DNA of 64,000 bases from JAPOXR01 sp965116115 (GCA_965116115.1 OZ220486.1:1240001-1304000); one strand, 5' to 3'. Positions 1-8,529 are shown, numbered from the stretch's first letter. Program-made: numbers and translations. The notes: a model not told the origin generated them from the letters alone.

Positions 1-79
1 CCCGCCGTTTCAAACACTCGGCATTCGTTGAACTTCAGAATATACATCGAATACAGAAATGCAAACAAATATATGTCTT

Positions 80-165
80 ACACCCACGCTATCGGGTGTT
101 TTTGAGCGTGGTTTCAATGCTTTATCGGAGGAGTTCGACTTCGAATACATATTCATTACGGCAGA
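80..165 (+). pseudogene. IS5-family transposase fragment
   Basis: A short stretch reads SGVFERGFNALSEEFDFEYI, which lines up with SGVFNTLFEAFDFEYLLIDG of the IS5-type transposase on the minus strand near 26.5 kb. It is the segment just before the first catalytic Asp. Nothing else of the element is recognisable around it, so this is a small remnant. No function is expected. Confidence 0.5.
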
Positions 166-308
166 ACCGACTTGGCTTCTCATTGCCATTCACGGCCGTG
201 CCAAGGCTTTCGTTTTTGAGTTTCTCTGCTTCCCAATCAGCGCATTTTGTTTTGTCAAGGCATCAATAATTCAAACAGAGGCAGACAGATGATTTATCTC
301 ATATTTCC

Positions 309-528
309 AACGGCATCGCTGATTCCCGTCGCAGCAACGCTGTGCGGCACGACTTTCACGAAATGCTCATGACCGCTCTCCTGACCGTCGTGTCAGGAGG
401 CGAAACATGCGACGGATAAAATCGAATACGGCAAAATCAAGAAGGGCTTCCCACTTGAGTTCATGGATCTGAAGCACGGCACGCCGAGCTGCGACACCTT
501 TTCCGACCTGTTCAACAGCCTCATATGA
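309..528 (+). pseudogene. ISAs1-family transposase, N-terminal fragment
   Basis: Two frames joined near 412 give the N-terminal region typical of ISAs1 transposases: DSRR..VRHDFHEMLMTALLTVVSGGET, then EYGKIKKGFPLEF, then HGTPSCDTFSDLF. The family normally shows D-x-R-x4-H, a GGE/GAE step, then H-G-I-P-S-H-D-T-F. A frameshift and loss of the remaining two thirds make it dead. It differs from the ISAs1 copy at 62-64 kb. Confidence 0.6.
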
Positions 529-921
529 ATCAAACCAAGGATAATTCCATAAGGAGTCATCCAGAGAGATTGCTCGGCGCGAGGCTGTAGCAAACTTTCA
601 TTTCATCGCTCATCGGCAGCCTTGCTATCCTGTTGCGGGTTCCCCTTGCCGGCTGCTGCCAGCAAGGGGAGGCGGGGCGAATGTCCCTGTCAGGCCGGGT
701 CGAGCCGATACAGCCTGGGTTGAAAAAACCGTGATCGAGCGCAGCTGGCCCGGGCCTTCCCGGTTGCTGAGTCCTGAACAGCTGCTTGGATCACGATCCG
801 AATAACCATGAGAACAGGAGCATAGGAACGTGACAAAAATATGCGCAGGCTCAGCTATAAGCAAATGATTGATGTGCACGCCGCGCCGGTTCAAAAACGA
901 CCGTTCGGGCTTCCGTGCGAT
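529..921. other. Unassigned spacer
   Basis: I find no convincing gene here. There is a GC-rich hairpin at about 643-670 with stem CCCCTTGC/GCAAGGGG. The stretch ends at the 8-bp target duplication of the IS66 element, so this was the sequence into which that element inserted. Confidence 0.4.
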
Positions 922-929
922 CGACAGGT

Positions 930-2735
930 GTAACTAGTCAGGTTCCCGGAGAGGGGTCGTCCGCCGCCGGCGGTCATTGGAATGTTTTCAGAGGAACGGG
1001 ATTCAGGAGCGGAGCTCCTTCAGGAATCGACCAGCCGGAGTTTCAGTTCTTCCGGATCCGCCCGGAGCGCGTCAAGGACGTCCCAGCCCTGCTTTCGGGC
1101 GGTTTCGATCAGCGTCCGCATGACCGCATGGTTGCGGGCGCCGCGCTCGCTCCGGTAACAGCCGGATATTTTCAGATATGCTTTCAGCATCCGCAGGTCC
1201 CGCTCGGCTTGGTTGTTCGTCGCCGGCACCGCCGGGTTCCGCGTGAACATCAGGACGCCCGCCCGATGATCCCGCAGCCGCAGGACGAGGTTCAGGCCCT
1301 TGCGTTTTTTCCGTCTCCCGCGCCGCTTCCGCTTCCCGCCGGCCAGCGGCGGCAGCGCTTCGTGCCAGGCGTCGGCGTCGGCGATGATCCTGTCATATTC
1401 TCTTTCAATCCGGTCCGCCGCCTCCGCGGACAGCGTTTCCCCGGCGCGGGCTGCCTCGTTGACTTCGTGCACGCCCCGTTGAAGCAGCCCGCTCATCTCC
1501 GCCGCCCAAGGCTCGCCGTGAAACTCCGTCAGAGCCTCGAGTTCGCGCAGGAGGTGAGCGATGCAGTGCGCATGGCTCACGCCGACTATCTTCCAGTAAG
1601 GCTGCTGGAAATCATGAACCGCGATGCCGGTCGCGTCCATGGTCACATCGCCGCGGCTTTCGCCGAGACGGAAAAAACTGAGAAGCTCCGTGCACACGAC
1701 GTGAACCCAGCGGAGCCTGCCGTCGACGCGGACCCCGGTCTCATCCATGTGCTTGACCGCGGCCCTCGCCGCCGCCGCGCCGACATGCTCGGCGAAACCG
1801 GAAAACCTCCCGGCGCCGCTGTCGAGCAAAGCGGAAACCGTTCCCGGGGACAAGGATGCGCCGAACAGGTCTTTCATCAGCCTGGCCAGCCGCCGGCGCG
1901 GGATCATCTGCGCCGCCGACAGGTAACGCACCGTCGAACGCACCCCCGGACCGTACTGCGCCGGGGCCTTCACGCCCTCCGGAAAGCGGCCAGCGCTCAC
2001 CGCCCCGCAGCCGGAACAGACCGCGCTGTGAACCCGGTGTTCAACGGTCTCCAGCGCGACCGGCGGGATGTCCGTGACCTGCCGCCGGACATACCCCTCC
2101 GATGCCGCCCCGGCGAGGGACGCGCCGCATCCGCGGCAGATATCGGGATGATGATCCTCGACCCTGTCCGGGGTCTCGACAAGGCTCATCGTCGTCCCCT
2201 TATGACCGGGCTGCCCGCCCGGCCTGCGCCCCGGCGAAGCTTTTTTCTTCGGCGCCGGCTTGGAAAACCCGTCGCTCGACGGCGGCTTATGACTTTTGCC
2301 GCTGTTCATTCCCAGACGCCGCTCAAGCTCGGAAACGCGGCCCTGCGCAGCCGCAAGCGCCGCGGCGGCTTCATCGCGTTCGGCAACGGCGGCATCGCGC
2401 TCGGCAACGGCGGCATCGCGCTCGTCAGCGATCGTATCACGCTCGGCGAAAGCAGCGTCACGGTCCGCGAAAGCAGCGTCACGGTCCGCGACAGCCGCGG
2501 CAAGTCTCGCTTTGAAACCGGCTCGGCCGAAATACGGACCGGCGGCCCTGTCCCGCGCCGCCGCCGGAATGCCGCCGGTCATCGGACCCGCTCCGCTGAA
2601 AACTTATCTGAACTCATATCCTGCTTATCCGCGGCTTGCGCCGTTCCGCTCAATGTCGTTTCTTGATTTCTCAGCAAGCGATTCAATCACACGGACAAAA
2701 CAGAGTCAAGCGAAAAAATCTACCTGACTAGTTAC
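930..2735 (-). mobile_element. IS66-family element, complete, with 8-bp target duplication
   Basis: Terminal inverted repeats GTAACTAGTCAGGT (930-943) and its complement (2722-2735) bound a 1806-bp element. It is flanked by a perfect 8-bp duplication CGACAGGT at 922-929 and 2736-2743, the duplication length expected for IS66. It holds one transposase gene and no tnpA or tnpB, like the ISBst12 subgroup. Partial copies of the same element lie at 21362-21598 (5' end of the gene) and 56805-57200 (3' end). The intact duplication suggests a recent insertion. Confidence 0.92.
1020..2582 (-). CDS. IS66-family transposase (TnpC, ISBst12 type), 520 aa
   Basis: Transposase of the IS66 element. Order of parts: a coiled-coil leader with repeated ERDAAVAERD-like units (residues ~25-90), a linker SGKSHKPPSSDG, a zinc-finger region with CRGCG and CSGCG, then the DDE domain. 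Catalytic-region motifs visible are HMDETGVRVDG, HAHCIAHLLRELE and NNQAERDLRM, followed by the C-terminal ISGCYRSERGARNHA segment. The length of 520 aa is normal for the family and the frame is open throughout, so it is probably functional. The near-identical repeats of the coiled coil at the DNA level (about 2380-2490) are coding, not a CRISPR. Confidence 0.93.
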   Translation of the reverse strand: MTGGIPAAARDRAAGPYFGRAGFKARLAAAVADRDAAFADRDAAFAERDTIADERDAAVAERDAAVAERDEAAAALAAAQGRVSELERRLGMNSGKSHKPPSSDGFSKPAPKKKASPGRRPGGQPGHKGTTMSLVETPDRVEDHHPDICRGCGASLAGAASEGYVRRQVTDIPPVALETVEHRVHSAVCSGCGAVSAGRFPEGVKAPAQYGPGVRSTVRYLSAAQMIPRRRLARLMKDLFGASLSPGTVSALLDSGAGRFSGFAEHVGAAAARAAVKHMDETGVRVDGRLRWVHVVCTELLSFFRLGESRGDVTMDATGIAVHDFQQPYWKIVGVSHAHCIAHLLRELEALTEFHGEPWAAEMSGLLQRGVHEVNEAARAGETLSAEAADRIEREYDRIIADADAWHEALPPLAGGKRKRRGRRKKRKGLNLVLRLRDHRAGVLMFTRNPAVPATNNQAERDLRMLKAYLKISGCYRSERGARNHAVMRTLIETARKQGWDVLDALRADPEELKLRLVDS

Positions 2736-2844
2736 CGACAGGTTTCTGAGAAAGCACGCAGTGCGGCGGTTCATCAATCGCTGCACGACAGAGGTTACGA
2801 AGTCTGCATCGCTGTCCCCGTCAGGCGCGGCCTGCCTGTTCTGT

Positions 2845-3234
2845 TTACGACGGCTCCACCACCGGAACGCCGCCGCTCTCCGCCGCGCGAATAAACTTCC
2901 GATCAAAAGTCAGAAACGCGTCGCAGTGATCCGCAGCCCCCAGGTGCAAGGCATCGGCAAAATCCATGCCATTCTCGGTATTGTCTAACGCCTGAACAGC
3001 GCGGTCCGGGTCTTCCAACTCCACCGATGGCAGCCCAGCGAACGCGCGCAGGGCCCGGATCACATCGGCCCGCGCAAAGCCATAGACGCTGCGCAGTACC
3101 CATGCCGTTTCCAGAAAAACTGTTACAGCTACAAAGACATCTTTGCTCGAAACAAGCTTGCGGGCGATTTCGGTTTGCGTGTGATCCTCACCTGTCAAAA
3201 ACCGCACCACGATATTGGTGTCAATCGCCTTCAT
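2845..3234 (-). CDS. vapC: VapC-like PIN-domain toxin, 129 aa
   Basis: PIN-domain ribonuclease toxin. It starts MKAIDTNIVVRFLTGE, with the first acidic residue in the D-T-N motif, has the middle Glu in VFLETAWVL, and ends with the D-x-x-D-A-L-H..D-A-F-L-T-F-D-R acidic cluster. These carboxylates bind Mg2+ in the family. I chose the ATG at 3234 because the PIN fold begins there; it overlaps the end of the antitoxin gene by 14 nt, which implies coupled translation. Length is normal. It lies just beside the IS66 insertion but is not damaged. Confidence 0.9.
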   Translation of the reverse strand: MKAIDTNIVVRFLTGEDHTQTEIARKLVSSKDVFVAVTVFLETAWVLRSVYGFARADVIRALRAFAGLPSVELEDPDRAVQALDNTENGMDFADALHLGAADHCDAFLTFDRKFIRAAESGGVPVVEPS

Positions 3235-3496
3235 GTTGCCGCTTCGCTTCAGCCAGAACACTAGCGTCCATGTCATCAAGTGTCTTGGGCGCACCTCTCC
3301 AGTTCAGCATCCCGAACACTTCGTCGTCACTGGTTTCCTCAAGCACGGGCGCAGGTTTAAGCAGTACACCATCGGGCGTGTTTTCCACAATCAGCTTGGT
3401 GCCTGGTTCCCAATGGCGGGATTGCCGGACGGACCGGGGCAGAACGATCTGCCCTTTGGTGGAAACGGTGGTGGTCAATGAGTTATATGCAGACAT
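3221..3496 (-). CDS. vapB: VapB-like AbrB/MazE-fold antitoxin, 91 aa
   Basis: Antitoxin partner of the downstream PIN toxin. The N-terminus TTTVSTKGQIVLPRSVRQ is the classic AbrB/SpoVT (swapped-hairpin) DNA-binding motif. The C-terminal half, with EETSDDEVFGML and a helical tail, would wrap the toxin. The genes overlap and are transcribed from right to left, antitoxin first. Autoregulation from a promoter in 3497-3570 is expected from family knowledge; I cannot see a clear operator. Confidence 0.9.
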   Translation of the reverse strand: MSAYNSLTTTVSTKGQIVLPRSVRQSRHWEPGTKLIVENTPDGVLLKPAPVLEETSDDEVFGMLNWRGAPKTLDDMDASVLAEAKRQHEGD

Positions 3497-3499
3497 GGC

Positions 3500-3870
3500 G
3501 GCGCCTCGCGGTAAGACGTGGGTAAGATATCCTTTCCGGGGGCAAATTTCAAGATCGCATAGAGCGAGAGAGATGCGGTGAAGGGGGCCTTCGGCGGTGT
3601 GTATCTCGGCCGGTTAGGGCTTCGGCTCTTACCGGGTTTCCCTTTCCATTGCGTGTCTGCGCCGGGACTTCCGTCTCGGAGCGGGCACGTTTGCCCATGA
3701 GGTTTCCCATTAACATTCTGACTGCCCTGTGGCCGCGGTATCACCTGCGGCCTGTGATCCTGCGCGTGCGTGCTTTGCCGCTGCCGAAGCGCTGTTACCC
3801 CATCTTGAACGTGGCTCCCGTGTCGGTGCCAAAGCCCTGCGGCTGGCAATGGAGACAGCCTTTGGGGGCT
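3500..3870. other. Unassigned GC-rich stretch with folding potential
   Basis: No supported gene. Open frames on both strands lack start context and codon bias. The minus strand has several short self-complementary segments (for example around 3600-3640 and 3700-3760), but I cannot match it to a known RNA. The part next to 3500 should hold the vapBC promoter. Confidence 0.3.
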
Positions 3871-3874
3871 GTCA

Positions 3875-4189
3875 TTATATCACACTTAACTCCTCTGATT
3901 CTTCATAGATCTGTTCAGCCCGGACGGTTTCTTTCGCGGCCATGAGGACTTTCATTCCCTGCCGGAGTTTTTGCATTCCCGGGAGCGGCTGCCGCTTCGA
4001 CGGAATGAACGCGGCCAGGCGTCCGAGGTTAACGGCGAATGCCCGGGATGCGGGGAGCCCGTCAGGGCTGAGAGCGGGGGCGGATGCGGCGGTATGCGAG
4101 CAACATAAGCAAGGTTTGGATTTCTTCCATGGACATGACTTGATCCGCCGGCTGCCCCGGGTTTCCCCGTGCGGCGCCGTCGACATCAA
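3875..4189 (-). pseudogene. Possible IS4-type transposase C-terminal remnant
   Basis: The minus-strand frame ends in NLGRLAAFIPSKRQPLPGMQ and a helical tail, which resembles the conserved C-terminal LARLGG(F/Y)-PGxxxLWxG block of IS4/Tn5-type transposases (compare LARMGGYLGRKYDDPAG in the IS4 element at 9.8 kb). Everything upstream is frameshifted. The assignment rests on this block only. Confidence 0.35.
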
Positions 4190-4220
4190 GGACGCGCTGA
4201 GCGAGAACGGCGTCGAAGAC

Positions 4221-5589
4221 TAGTAGTCTGTCATTGTTATATTGACAGCTAAAGGGAATGCAGTTCAGTGCGCGCGTCTTCGGCGGTGAACCGCTGTTTG
4301 ACCGGGGCCGGGTCGGCGTTGCGCGCTTTTTCCCATGCCGAAACCTCGCGGCAGAGCGTCTTCCGGTCGGGAATGCGTCGGGACAGGCACTGACGGTTCA
4401 GCACGCTGATTTCGCTCTCGGCGATGTTCAGCCGGGTGCCGTGTTTCGGCGCATGACAGACCTCGAAACGTTTGCGGAGCCTGCCGGCCTGCTCCGGCGG
4501 AAAAGCATGGTAAAGACTCGACAGCTTATGCGTGTTAAGGTTGGCTGTCACCAGCACGATTTTTTTGCCGGGGAAGTGAATATCGGCGATATCCCTGAGG
4601 AGCTCGGCGAAATCTTTCTTCGTCCGGCGGTCGGTGATTTTGACATGCCCTGGCCCGCAAGCGGCGCATGAACCATGAACAGATTCGCCGTCCCGTTGCG
4701 CTCGTATTCGCAGTCGAAGCGCGCCGGCCGGCCGGGAGCGGTCGGCAAAGCCGTGCGGACCTCCTTCGTCTGTTGCTTGCTCGCCTCGGCTGTGCAGACC
4801 AGGACCTCGTCCTCGCTGAATTTCCGCTGACAGACCCTGAGCACATCCTCCATCAAGCATGCGAAGTCGCCGCTGTTCTCCGCCGGAATGCACTGACACC
4901 GCGTAAGATGCGGTTTCAAATCGTTTTTTTAATGTCCTCCTGACCGTCTCCCGGGAAATGCTGTCAACGACATTCAACGCGACCAGCCGCTCGCCGAGCA
5001 GCTCCAGCGGCTGTGAGGAACGCCCTTCGGGAGGTTCCGAACAGGCGATCATCGTCAGCTTCGCCTCGCCCTCGCCGTCAAGCTTCGGAGGAACGCGGTT
5101 CGAATGCGGCTTGCGCCTGAGGCCGCCATACCCTCCTCGACGAAACGCCGGCGGAGCCGCTCGACCGTCGCCGTGCCGACCCCGACAGAATCGGCGGCGT
5201 CGGCATCGGCGCGCGCGCCGCTCTTCCGGTTCTCATCCGTGAGAAGAAGAATATGCGCCCGCCGCCGCCGCTCGGCCGAACCGCGGCCGGATGAAACGAT
5301 CTCCTCTGATTCAGCCCGTTCATTATCTTCGAGCCGCACATGCTGTATCTTGCGTCCGATTTGTTCCTGCTGATCCGTCATAGCTTCCCGCCTCTTGTAA
5401 TCGCCGCCGCCGCGAAACAGGCCTCAGCCGCTGGATTCCTGCTCAGAATCCGGCTGAAATACCCGGCCGACAGCATTTGTCTTCGTTCAGACTGAGGCTT
5501 CTGCTGCAACTTCAACGGAGCGTCAACACTGGAAATCAGGACGTCCGCCAAACCACGATTACCATCATTATCACTGTGTCAGACTACTA
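4221..5589 (-). mobile_element. IS630-family element, copy A (about 1.37 kb)
   Basis: The ends read TA-GTAGTCTG (4221) and CAGACTAC-TA (5589), so the element is flanked by the dinucleotide TA as expected for IS630/Tc1-type insertion. Other copies in the window are at 16800-17508 (3' part), 24080-25450 (complete ends), 13481-13761 (3' part) and 35143-37083 (opposite strand, split by IS1595). Two MITEs share these ends. Confidence 0.85.
4249..5381 (-). pseudogene. IS630-family transposase, frameshifted
   Basis: Reading 5381 to 4249 gives an HTH N-terminus (VGTATVERLRRRFVEEGM), a middle part (CSEPPEGRSSQPLELLGERL, SISRETVRRTLKK) and a DDE_3 domain (CEYERNGTANLFMVHAPLAG, HFPGKKIVLVTANLNTHKL, CHAPKHGTRLNIAESEISVL). 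These parts lie in at least three register changes. One of them sits exactly at a run of seven A residues (minus strand) after TLKK, where IS630 relatives often use frameshifting. The other breaks look like ordinary decay. The second catalytic Asp is replaced or shifted (VTANLN where copies at 17 and 24 kb read MDNLN). Confidence 0.8.
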
Positions 5590-5590
5590 G

Positions 5591-5690
5591 GCATTCGCGC
5601 AGGTCATCGGCATCGTCGAGGCGCCGGTCCTCGATGCGGGTTCCGGTCTTGAGAACGGGGAAATAGAGCGATCCCGGCCAGGCCCGCGCT
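5591..5690 (-). pseudogene. IS4-type transposase fragment
   Basis: The minus strand reads SLYFPVLKTGTRIEDRRL and DDADDLRECL, matching HFFHALKVGTRIEDRRLNDA of the IS4/Tn5-like transposase at 13.4 kb. Only about 30 residues survive between the IS630 end and an IS110 fragment. Confidence 0.6.
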
Positions 5691-6004
5691 TACCGCATCC
5701 TAATGTCCGCCCCCGGGATCGGACCGGTCACGGCCGCCGCTCTGCTCTGCCAGTGCCGGAACTCGGGCAGCTCGATAGCCAGCGGCTCTCGCCTGGATCG
5801 CCCCATTCGCCCGCGACAGCGGCGCGAAGAAAGGTGCCCGGCGCGTTCAGGGCGGACGCTTCCGCCTGAGGCGCGGGCTCTGCATGGCGGCTTCAGCGGC
5901 TGTGTGCCAGTAAGGATATGTCCGAATTCTATGACCGGCTCACCGAGCCGGGGAAATGTCATAAGGTCGCCCTTGTCACCGTCATGCGCAAGCTGGCAGT
6001 TCTA
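5690..6004 (+). pseudogene. IS110-family transposase C-terminal fragment (left piece)
   Basis: The plus strand reads PGIGPVTAAALLCQCRN, then RDSGAKKGARRVQGGR, then DMSEFYDRLTEPGKCHKVAL and VMRKLAV, the Transposase_20 region of IS110 transposases. It is frameshifted. The IS5 element at 6005-6923 splits it: the frame MRKLAVL continues as ANRLLRER right after the IS5 (6927 onward). A second copy of the same gene on the other strand lies at 19895-20436. Confidence 0.7.
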
Positions 6005-6923
6005 GGTTGTGTCCTCAAATATTTGACATGCTGAGCTGGTTGCGGCACAGTGCCGCGCGACCAGCGGTGAGAATGCTCAAAGGAGATTTGAAATGATCGG
6101 CAGCCGGCATGATATGACGGACGAGCAACAGCAGCGGATGGAGCGTGTGATGCCGAAAGGTCTGCCCGGGCCGCCGCGCAAGGACGACCGTAAGGTAACA
6201 GCCAGTATATTTTTCGTGCTGCGCACCGGCATGCCATGGCGGGATTTGCCGGAGCGTTACGGGCCTTACACGACCTGTTACAACCGTTTTACCCGCTGGA
6301 GCGAATCGGGCCGCCGGCAGAAGATTCTTGAAGATCGTCAACGACTTGAAGAAGCGGAAGAAGAAGCCGCGGACGAAAAGGACGACGGCGATCCGGCGCC
6401 GCGGAGCCGGATGATCGACTCGTCGTCGATCCGCGCTCACCGCCATGCCGCCGGGTCGCGCAAGGACGGCGAGCCGCAGGAGATCGGGCGTTCCCGGGGC
6501 GGACAGCCTGCGAAGATTCATGCCATGGTCGACGGCAAGGGCGGGCTGCGCCGCATGCGCCTGTCGCCCGGGCAGGCCGCCGACTGCGCCGAGGCGGCGC
6601 CCCTTCTTGACGGCCTTGAAGCCGGCAGCGTCCTGATCGCCGACAAGGCTTACGACACCGAGGCCGTTCTCAAGCAAACGGCGGAAGCCGGCTGCCGGGC
6701 CGTCATTCCGTCGAAGTCGAACCGCAGGCAGCAGCGGCCGCTGGATAAAGCTGTCTATGCGAAGCGCAATGTCATTGAGCGTTTCTTCGGAAGAATCAAA
6801 GAGTTCCGGCGGGTCGCGACCCGCTTTGACAAGCGAGCCCGCAACTTCGCCGCCGCTGTCATCCTGACCGTCATCCGCTGCCTGCTGCGGAATGACGCAA
6901 AGGGGATAATTGAGTCCACTACC
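6005..6923 (+). mobile_element. IS5-family element (IS427-like), copy A, 919 bp
   Basis: The ends are GGTTGTGTCCTCAA (from 6005) and its imperfect complement TTGAGTCCACTACC (to 6923), flanked by TA (6003-6004 and 6924-6925), with CTAG on both sides. It is inserted in an IS110 remnant. A near-identical copy is at 15053-15971. The element ends exactly before the stop codon of its own gene. Confidence 0.88.
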
Positions 6924-6926
6924 TAG
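6093..6926 (+). CDS. IS5-family transposase, 277 aa
   Basis: A single open frame encodes the whole DDE transposase. An N-terminal DUF4096-like part (MPWRDLPERYGPYTTCYNRF) is followed by an acidic linker (EEAEEEAADEKDDGD) and the catalytic domain with IDSSSIRAH, LIADKAYDTE and NVIERFFGRIKEFRRVATR-type D, D and E motifs. A good ribosome site (AAAGGAG) stands 8 nt upstream of the ATG. In many relatives the gene is split and needs frameshifting; here it is fused. The final TAG is formed by the target TA plus the next host base, so the gene has no stop of its own. Probably active. Confidence 0.92.
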   Translation: MIGSRHDMTDEQQQRMERVMPKGLPGPPRKDDRKVTASIFFVLRTGMPWRDLPERYGPYTTCYNRFTRWSESGRRQKILEDRQRLEEAEEEAADEKDDGDPAPRSRMIDSSSIRAHRHAAGSRKDGEPQEIGRSRGGQPAKIHAMVDGKGGLRRMRLSPGQAADCAEAAPLLDGLEAGSVLIADKAYDTEAVLKQTAEAGCRAVIPSKSNRRQQRPLDKAVYAKRNVIERFFGRIKEFRRVATRFDKRARNFAAAVILTVIRCLLRNDAKGIIESTT

Positions 6927-7130
6927 CGAACAGGCTGCTGCGTGAACGGTGCGCCTGGGAAAAACGCGCCCCGTCCGCGTCCGGAACGCCAAGCTGCGCT
7001 CCGGACCGGCCGATTCGGCGGCTGCACCGGCCTCCTGAACGGGCGGATGTTCTGTGGAGAAAATGTGCAAAAGCTTTGTGACAAAGGAAATAAGGGCTGA
7101 ATTTTTCCCCGGAACGCCTTTGAGTCGGAA
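6924..7130 (+). pseudogene. IS110-family element end (right piece)
   Basis: Continues the IS110 fragment after the nested IS5: ANRLLRERC, then noncoding sequence closely similar to 19715-19930 (complement), including GTGGAGAAAATGTGCAAAAG. This is the 3' end of an IS110 element. No inverted repeats are expected in this family. Confidence 0.55.
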
Positions 7131-7204
7131 CATGGATGCTCGATCCCAGCGAGTTCGGCCTCGTTCTCGCACGTCTTTCCTGCAGCCGGGCGGAAGTCCC
7201 GGGG

Positions 7205-7735
7205 ACGGAATATTATGATCCGGATGCATACAGCAAATATCGGTAAATCTTCCCTGAAGCGGCAGATATCCCGAGTCTCGGCAGTCCATATTCGGATGAA
7301 TGGAACCTTGAAGCTGTCGTTGCATTGGGCACCGAGGTCGTGATCATGAATTTGGGGAACCTTCTGAAGGCGCAGGAAAGCGGGATTATCGAAAGGCTCA
7401 ATTTACAAATCGTATGCATCAATACTGTAATGTATTTATATACAAGGAGATAGATGTCATAGATCACAAAACGGTTTTGCCAGATACTTCGACAACTATT
7501 CTGCAGTAGTATCAGTATGTTGGGCTGAAAAATGCCTCGTTCCGCACATTTTTTCTGCCGGAACCAAAAGGCCATGCATACGATTTGTAAATTGAGCCTA
7601 TCGAAAAGCTCGAAGAAGCTGGTGTTGCAACCGTCTTCGTCGATTTCAGACAGAATCCGACCCAGAATACAGTTCCCAGCATTCAGTTTTTGGGGCGTAT
7701 TTTCGACAGGCGCGATGAGGCAGATGCGTTTACGG
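7205..7735 (+). pseudogene. Ferric-siderophore ABC transporter binding protein, broken
   Basis: Fragment of a periplasmic iron-siderophore binding protein (FecB/TroA-like fold). The frame reads EYYDPDAYSKYR, a TAA stop, then FPEAADIPSLGSPYSDEWNL, ALGTEVVIMNLGNLLKAQES, and after a 204-bp MITE continues in frame IIEKLEEAGVATVFVDFRQN and SIQFLGRIFDRRDEADAF. It lacks both ends, has an internal stop, and is cut by the MITE at 7395-7598 with 8-bp duplication TATCGAAA. A fragment of a matching ATPase lies at 21189-21361, so a siderophore uptake system has been lost from this genome region. Confidence 0.75.
7395..7598. mobile_element. 204-bp MITE, IS1595-type ends
   Basis: Near-perfect terminal inverted repeats of about 24 bp (GGCTCAATTTACAAATCGTA at the left, complement at the right) bound an AT-rich core without a gene. 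It is flanked by the 8-bp duplication TATCGAAA (7387-7394 and 7599-7606). A second copy is at 14634-14836. The ends match those of the transposase-bearing IS1595 element at 35384-36381 (GGCTCAGTTTACAAAT), which is the likely source of transposase. Confidence 0.88.
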
Positions 7736-7835
7736 TCGCGCTCCTCAGCCTCACCGGCCGCTTCGTGCTGCTCGCGCAAGTCTTCCAGTGAATTGTCGAC
7801 CTGCTGGAACAGTGCGGCAATGGGATCCAGACCGG

Positions 7836-8272
7836 TCAACGCAGGACGCGCTTCAGCCAGTCTTCGCTGACCGCCTCGCGCGCACCGGATGCTCGGCAGG
7901 CGCGGCCTACCAGTCGGGCGCCGCGAAATTCCCGGGCATGTCGACTACCAAGCAGCGGTGCCCGTCCCGCTTCAGATCCACGCGGCCGTCGCTGCCGATG
8001 ATCCGCAGTCCACACGGAACGAGCCTGGCCTGACGGCCCGCACGATCCCGGAGGTCGAGCGTCGGCATCCGTTTCGCAGCGACGCCGAACTTGCGCATCA
8101 GCTCCTCGTGCATGACGACCGGTGCGCCCCGGCGGGCCTCCCACCCGTCCGGCAACCAGTCGCTGATTGCAGAGAAGATCCCGTTCAGCCGCTCTTCCCA
8201 GTCATCGACGCGCCGGCGTATGTGCTGCGCGTCGATGGTGTCGCTTGTGGCATCTTCGAGAACCGTGCCCAT
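7836..8272 (-). pseudogene. Hypothetical protein, frameshifted
   Basis: Unrecognised family. From ATG 8272 the frame reads MGTVLEDATSDTIDAQHIRR, with DDWEERLNGIFSAISDWLPD, then VVMHEELMRKFGVAAKRMPT and a beta-rich part (RLVPCGLRIIGSDGRVDLKR, CLVVDMPGNFAAPDW). A frameshift near 7910 moves the end (REAVSEDWLKRVLR) into another frame that stops at 7836. A following short frame starting TTG 7839 (TGLDPIAALFQQVDNSLEDL) overlaps that stop and is itself cut near 7740 by the junction with the siderophore gene. The two would have formed an operon. Confidence 0.45.
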
Positions 8273-8289
8273 CGAACTGTTCCGTCCTG

Positions 8290-8420
8290 CCGCTCGCTCC
8301 TTCATTATCCGCGCTGTGGCGACTCCTGGACACCATAACCGTCGCGTCCGGGTCTCGTTCGACATGAACCGGGCCGCCGAAGGTGTCCACCTTCACGGCC
8401 TCACGGGCGACCGCCCGCAC
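8290..8420 (-). pseudogene. Possible transposase N-terminal scrap
   Basis: The minus strand reads REAVKVDTFGGPVHVERDPD, which resembles the start of certain DDE transposases (TFGGPVHVEWDP.. followed by a GQLPFF block). The expected continuation is missing. The assignment is weak. Confidence 0.25.
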
Positions 8421-8529
8421 TGGCCAGGACTTTTACCCGATGGGTGATCCTCGCGGGCCCCTGCCAATCCGCTCGTTCGCCCGGTCTCCAATGACTTCAG
8501 CCAATCCAGACCAACATCAACCGCCGAAT

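Noticed and set aside
2380..2490. Repeated units considered as a CRISPR-like array
   Set aside because: They code the coiled-coil leader (ERDAAVAERD units) of the IS66 transposase.
915..2666. A 583-codon plus-strand open frame
   Set aside because: It is the antisense shadow of the IS66 transposase; the GC-rich codon use of the real gene keeps the opposite frame open. It has no domain and no ribosome site.
7213..7839. A 208-codon minus-strand open frame
   Set aside because: Its first 40 codons belong to a small gene remnant, but the rest is antisense to the siderophore-binding gene and the MITE.
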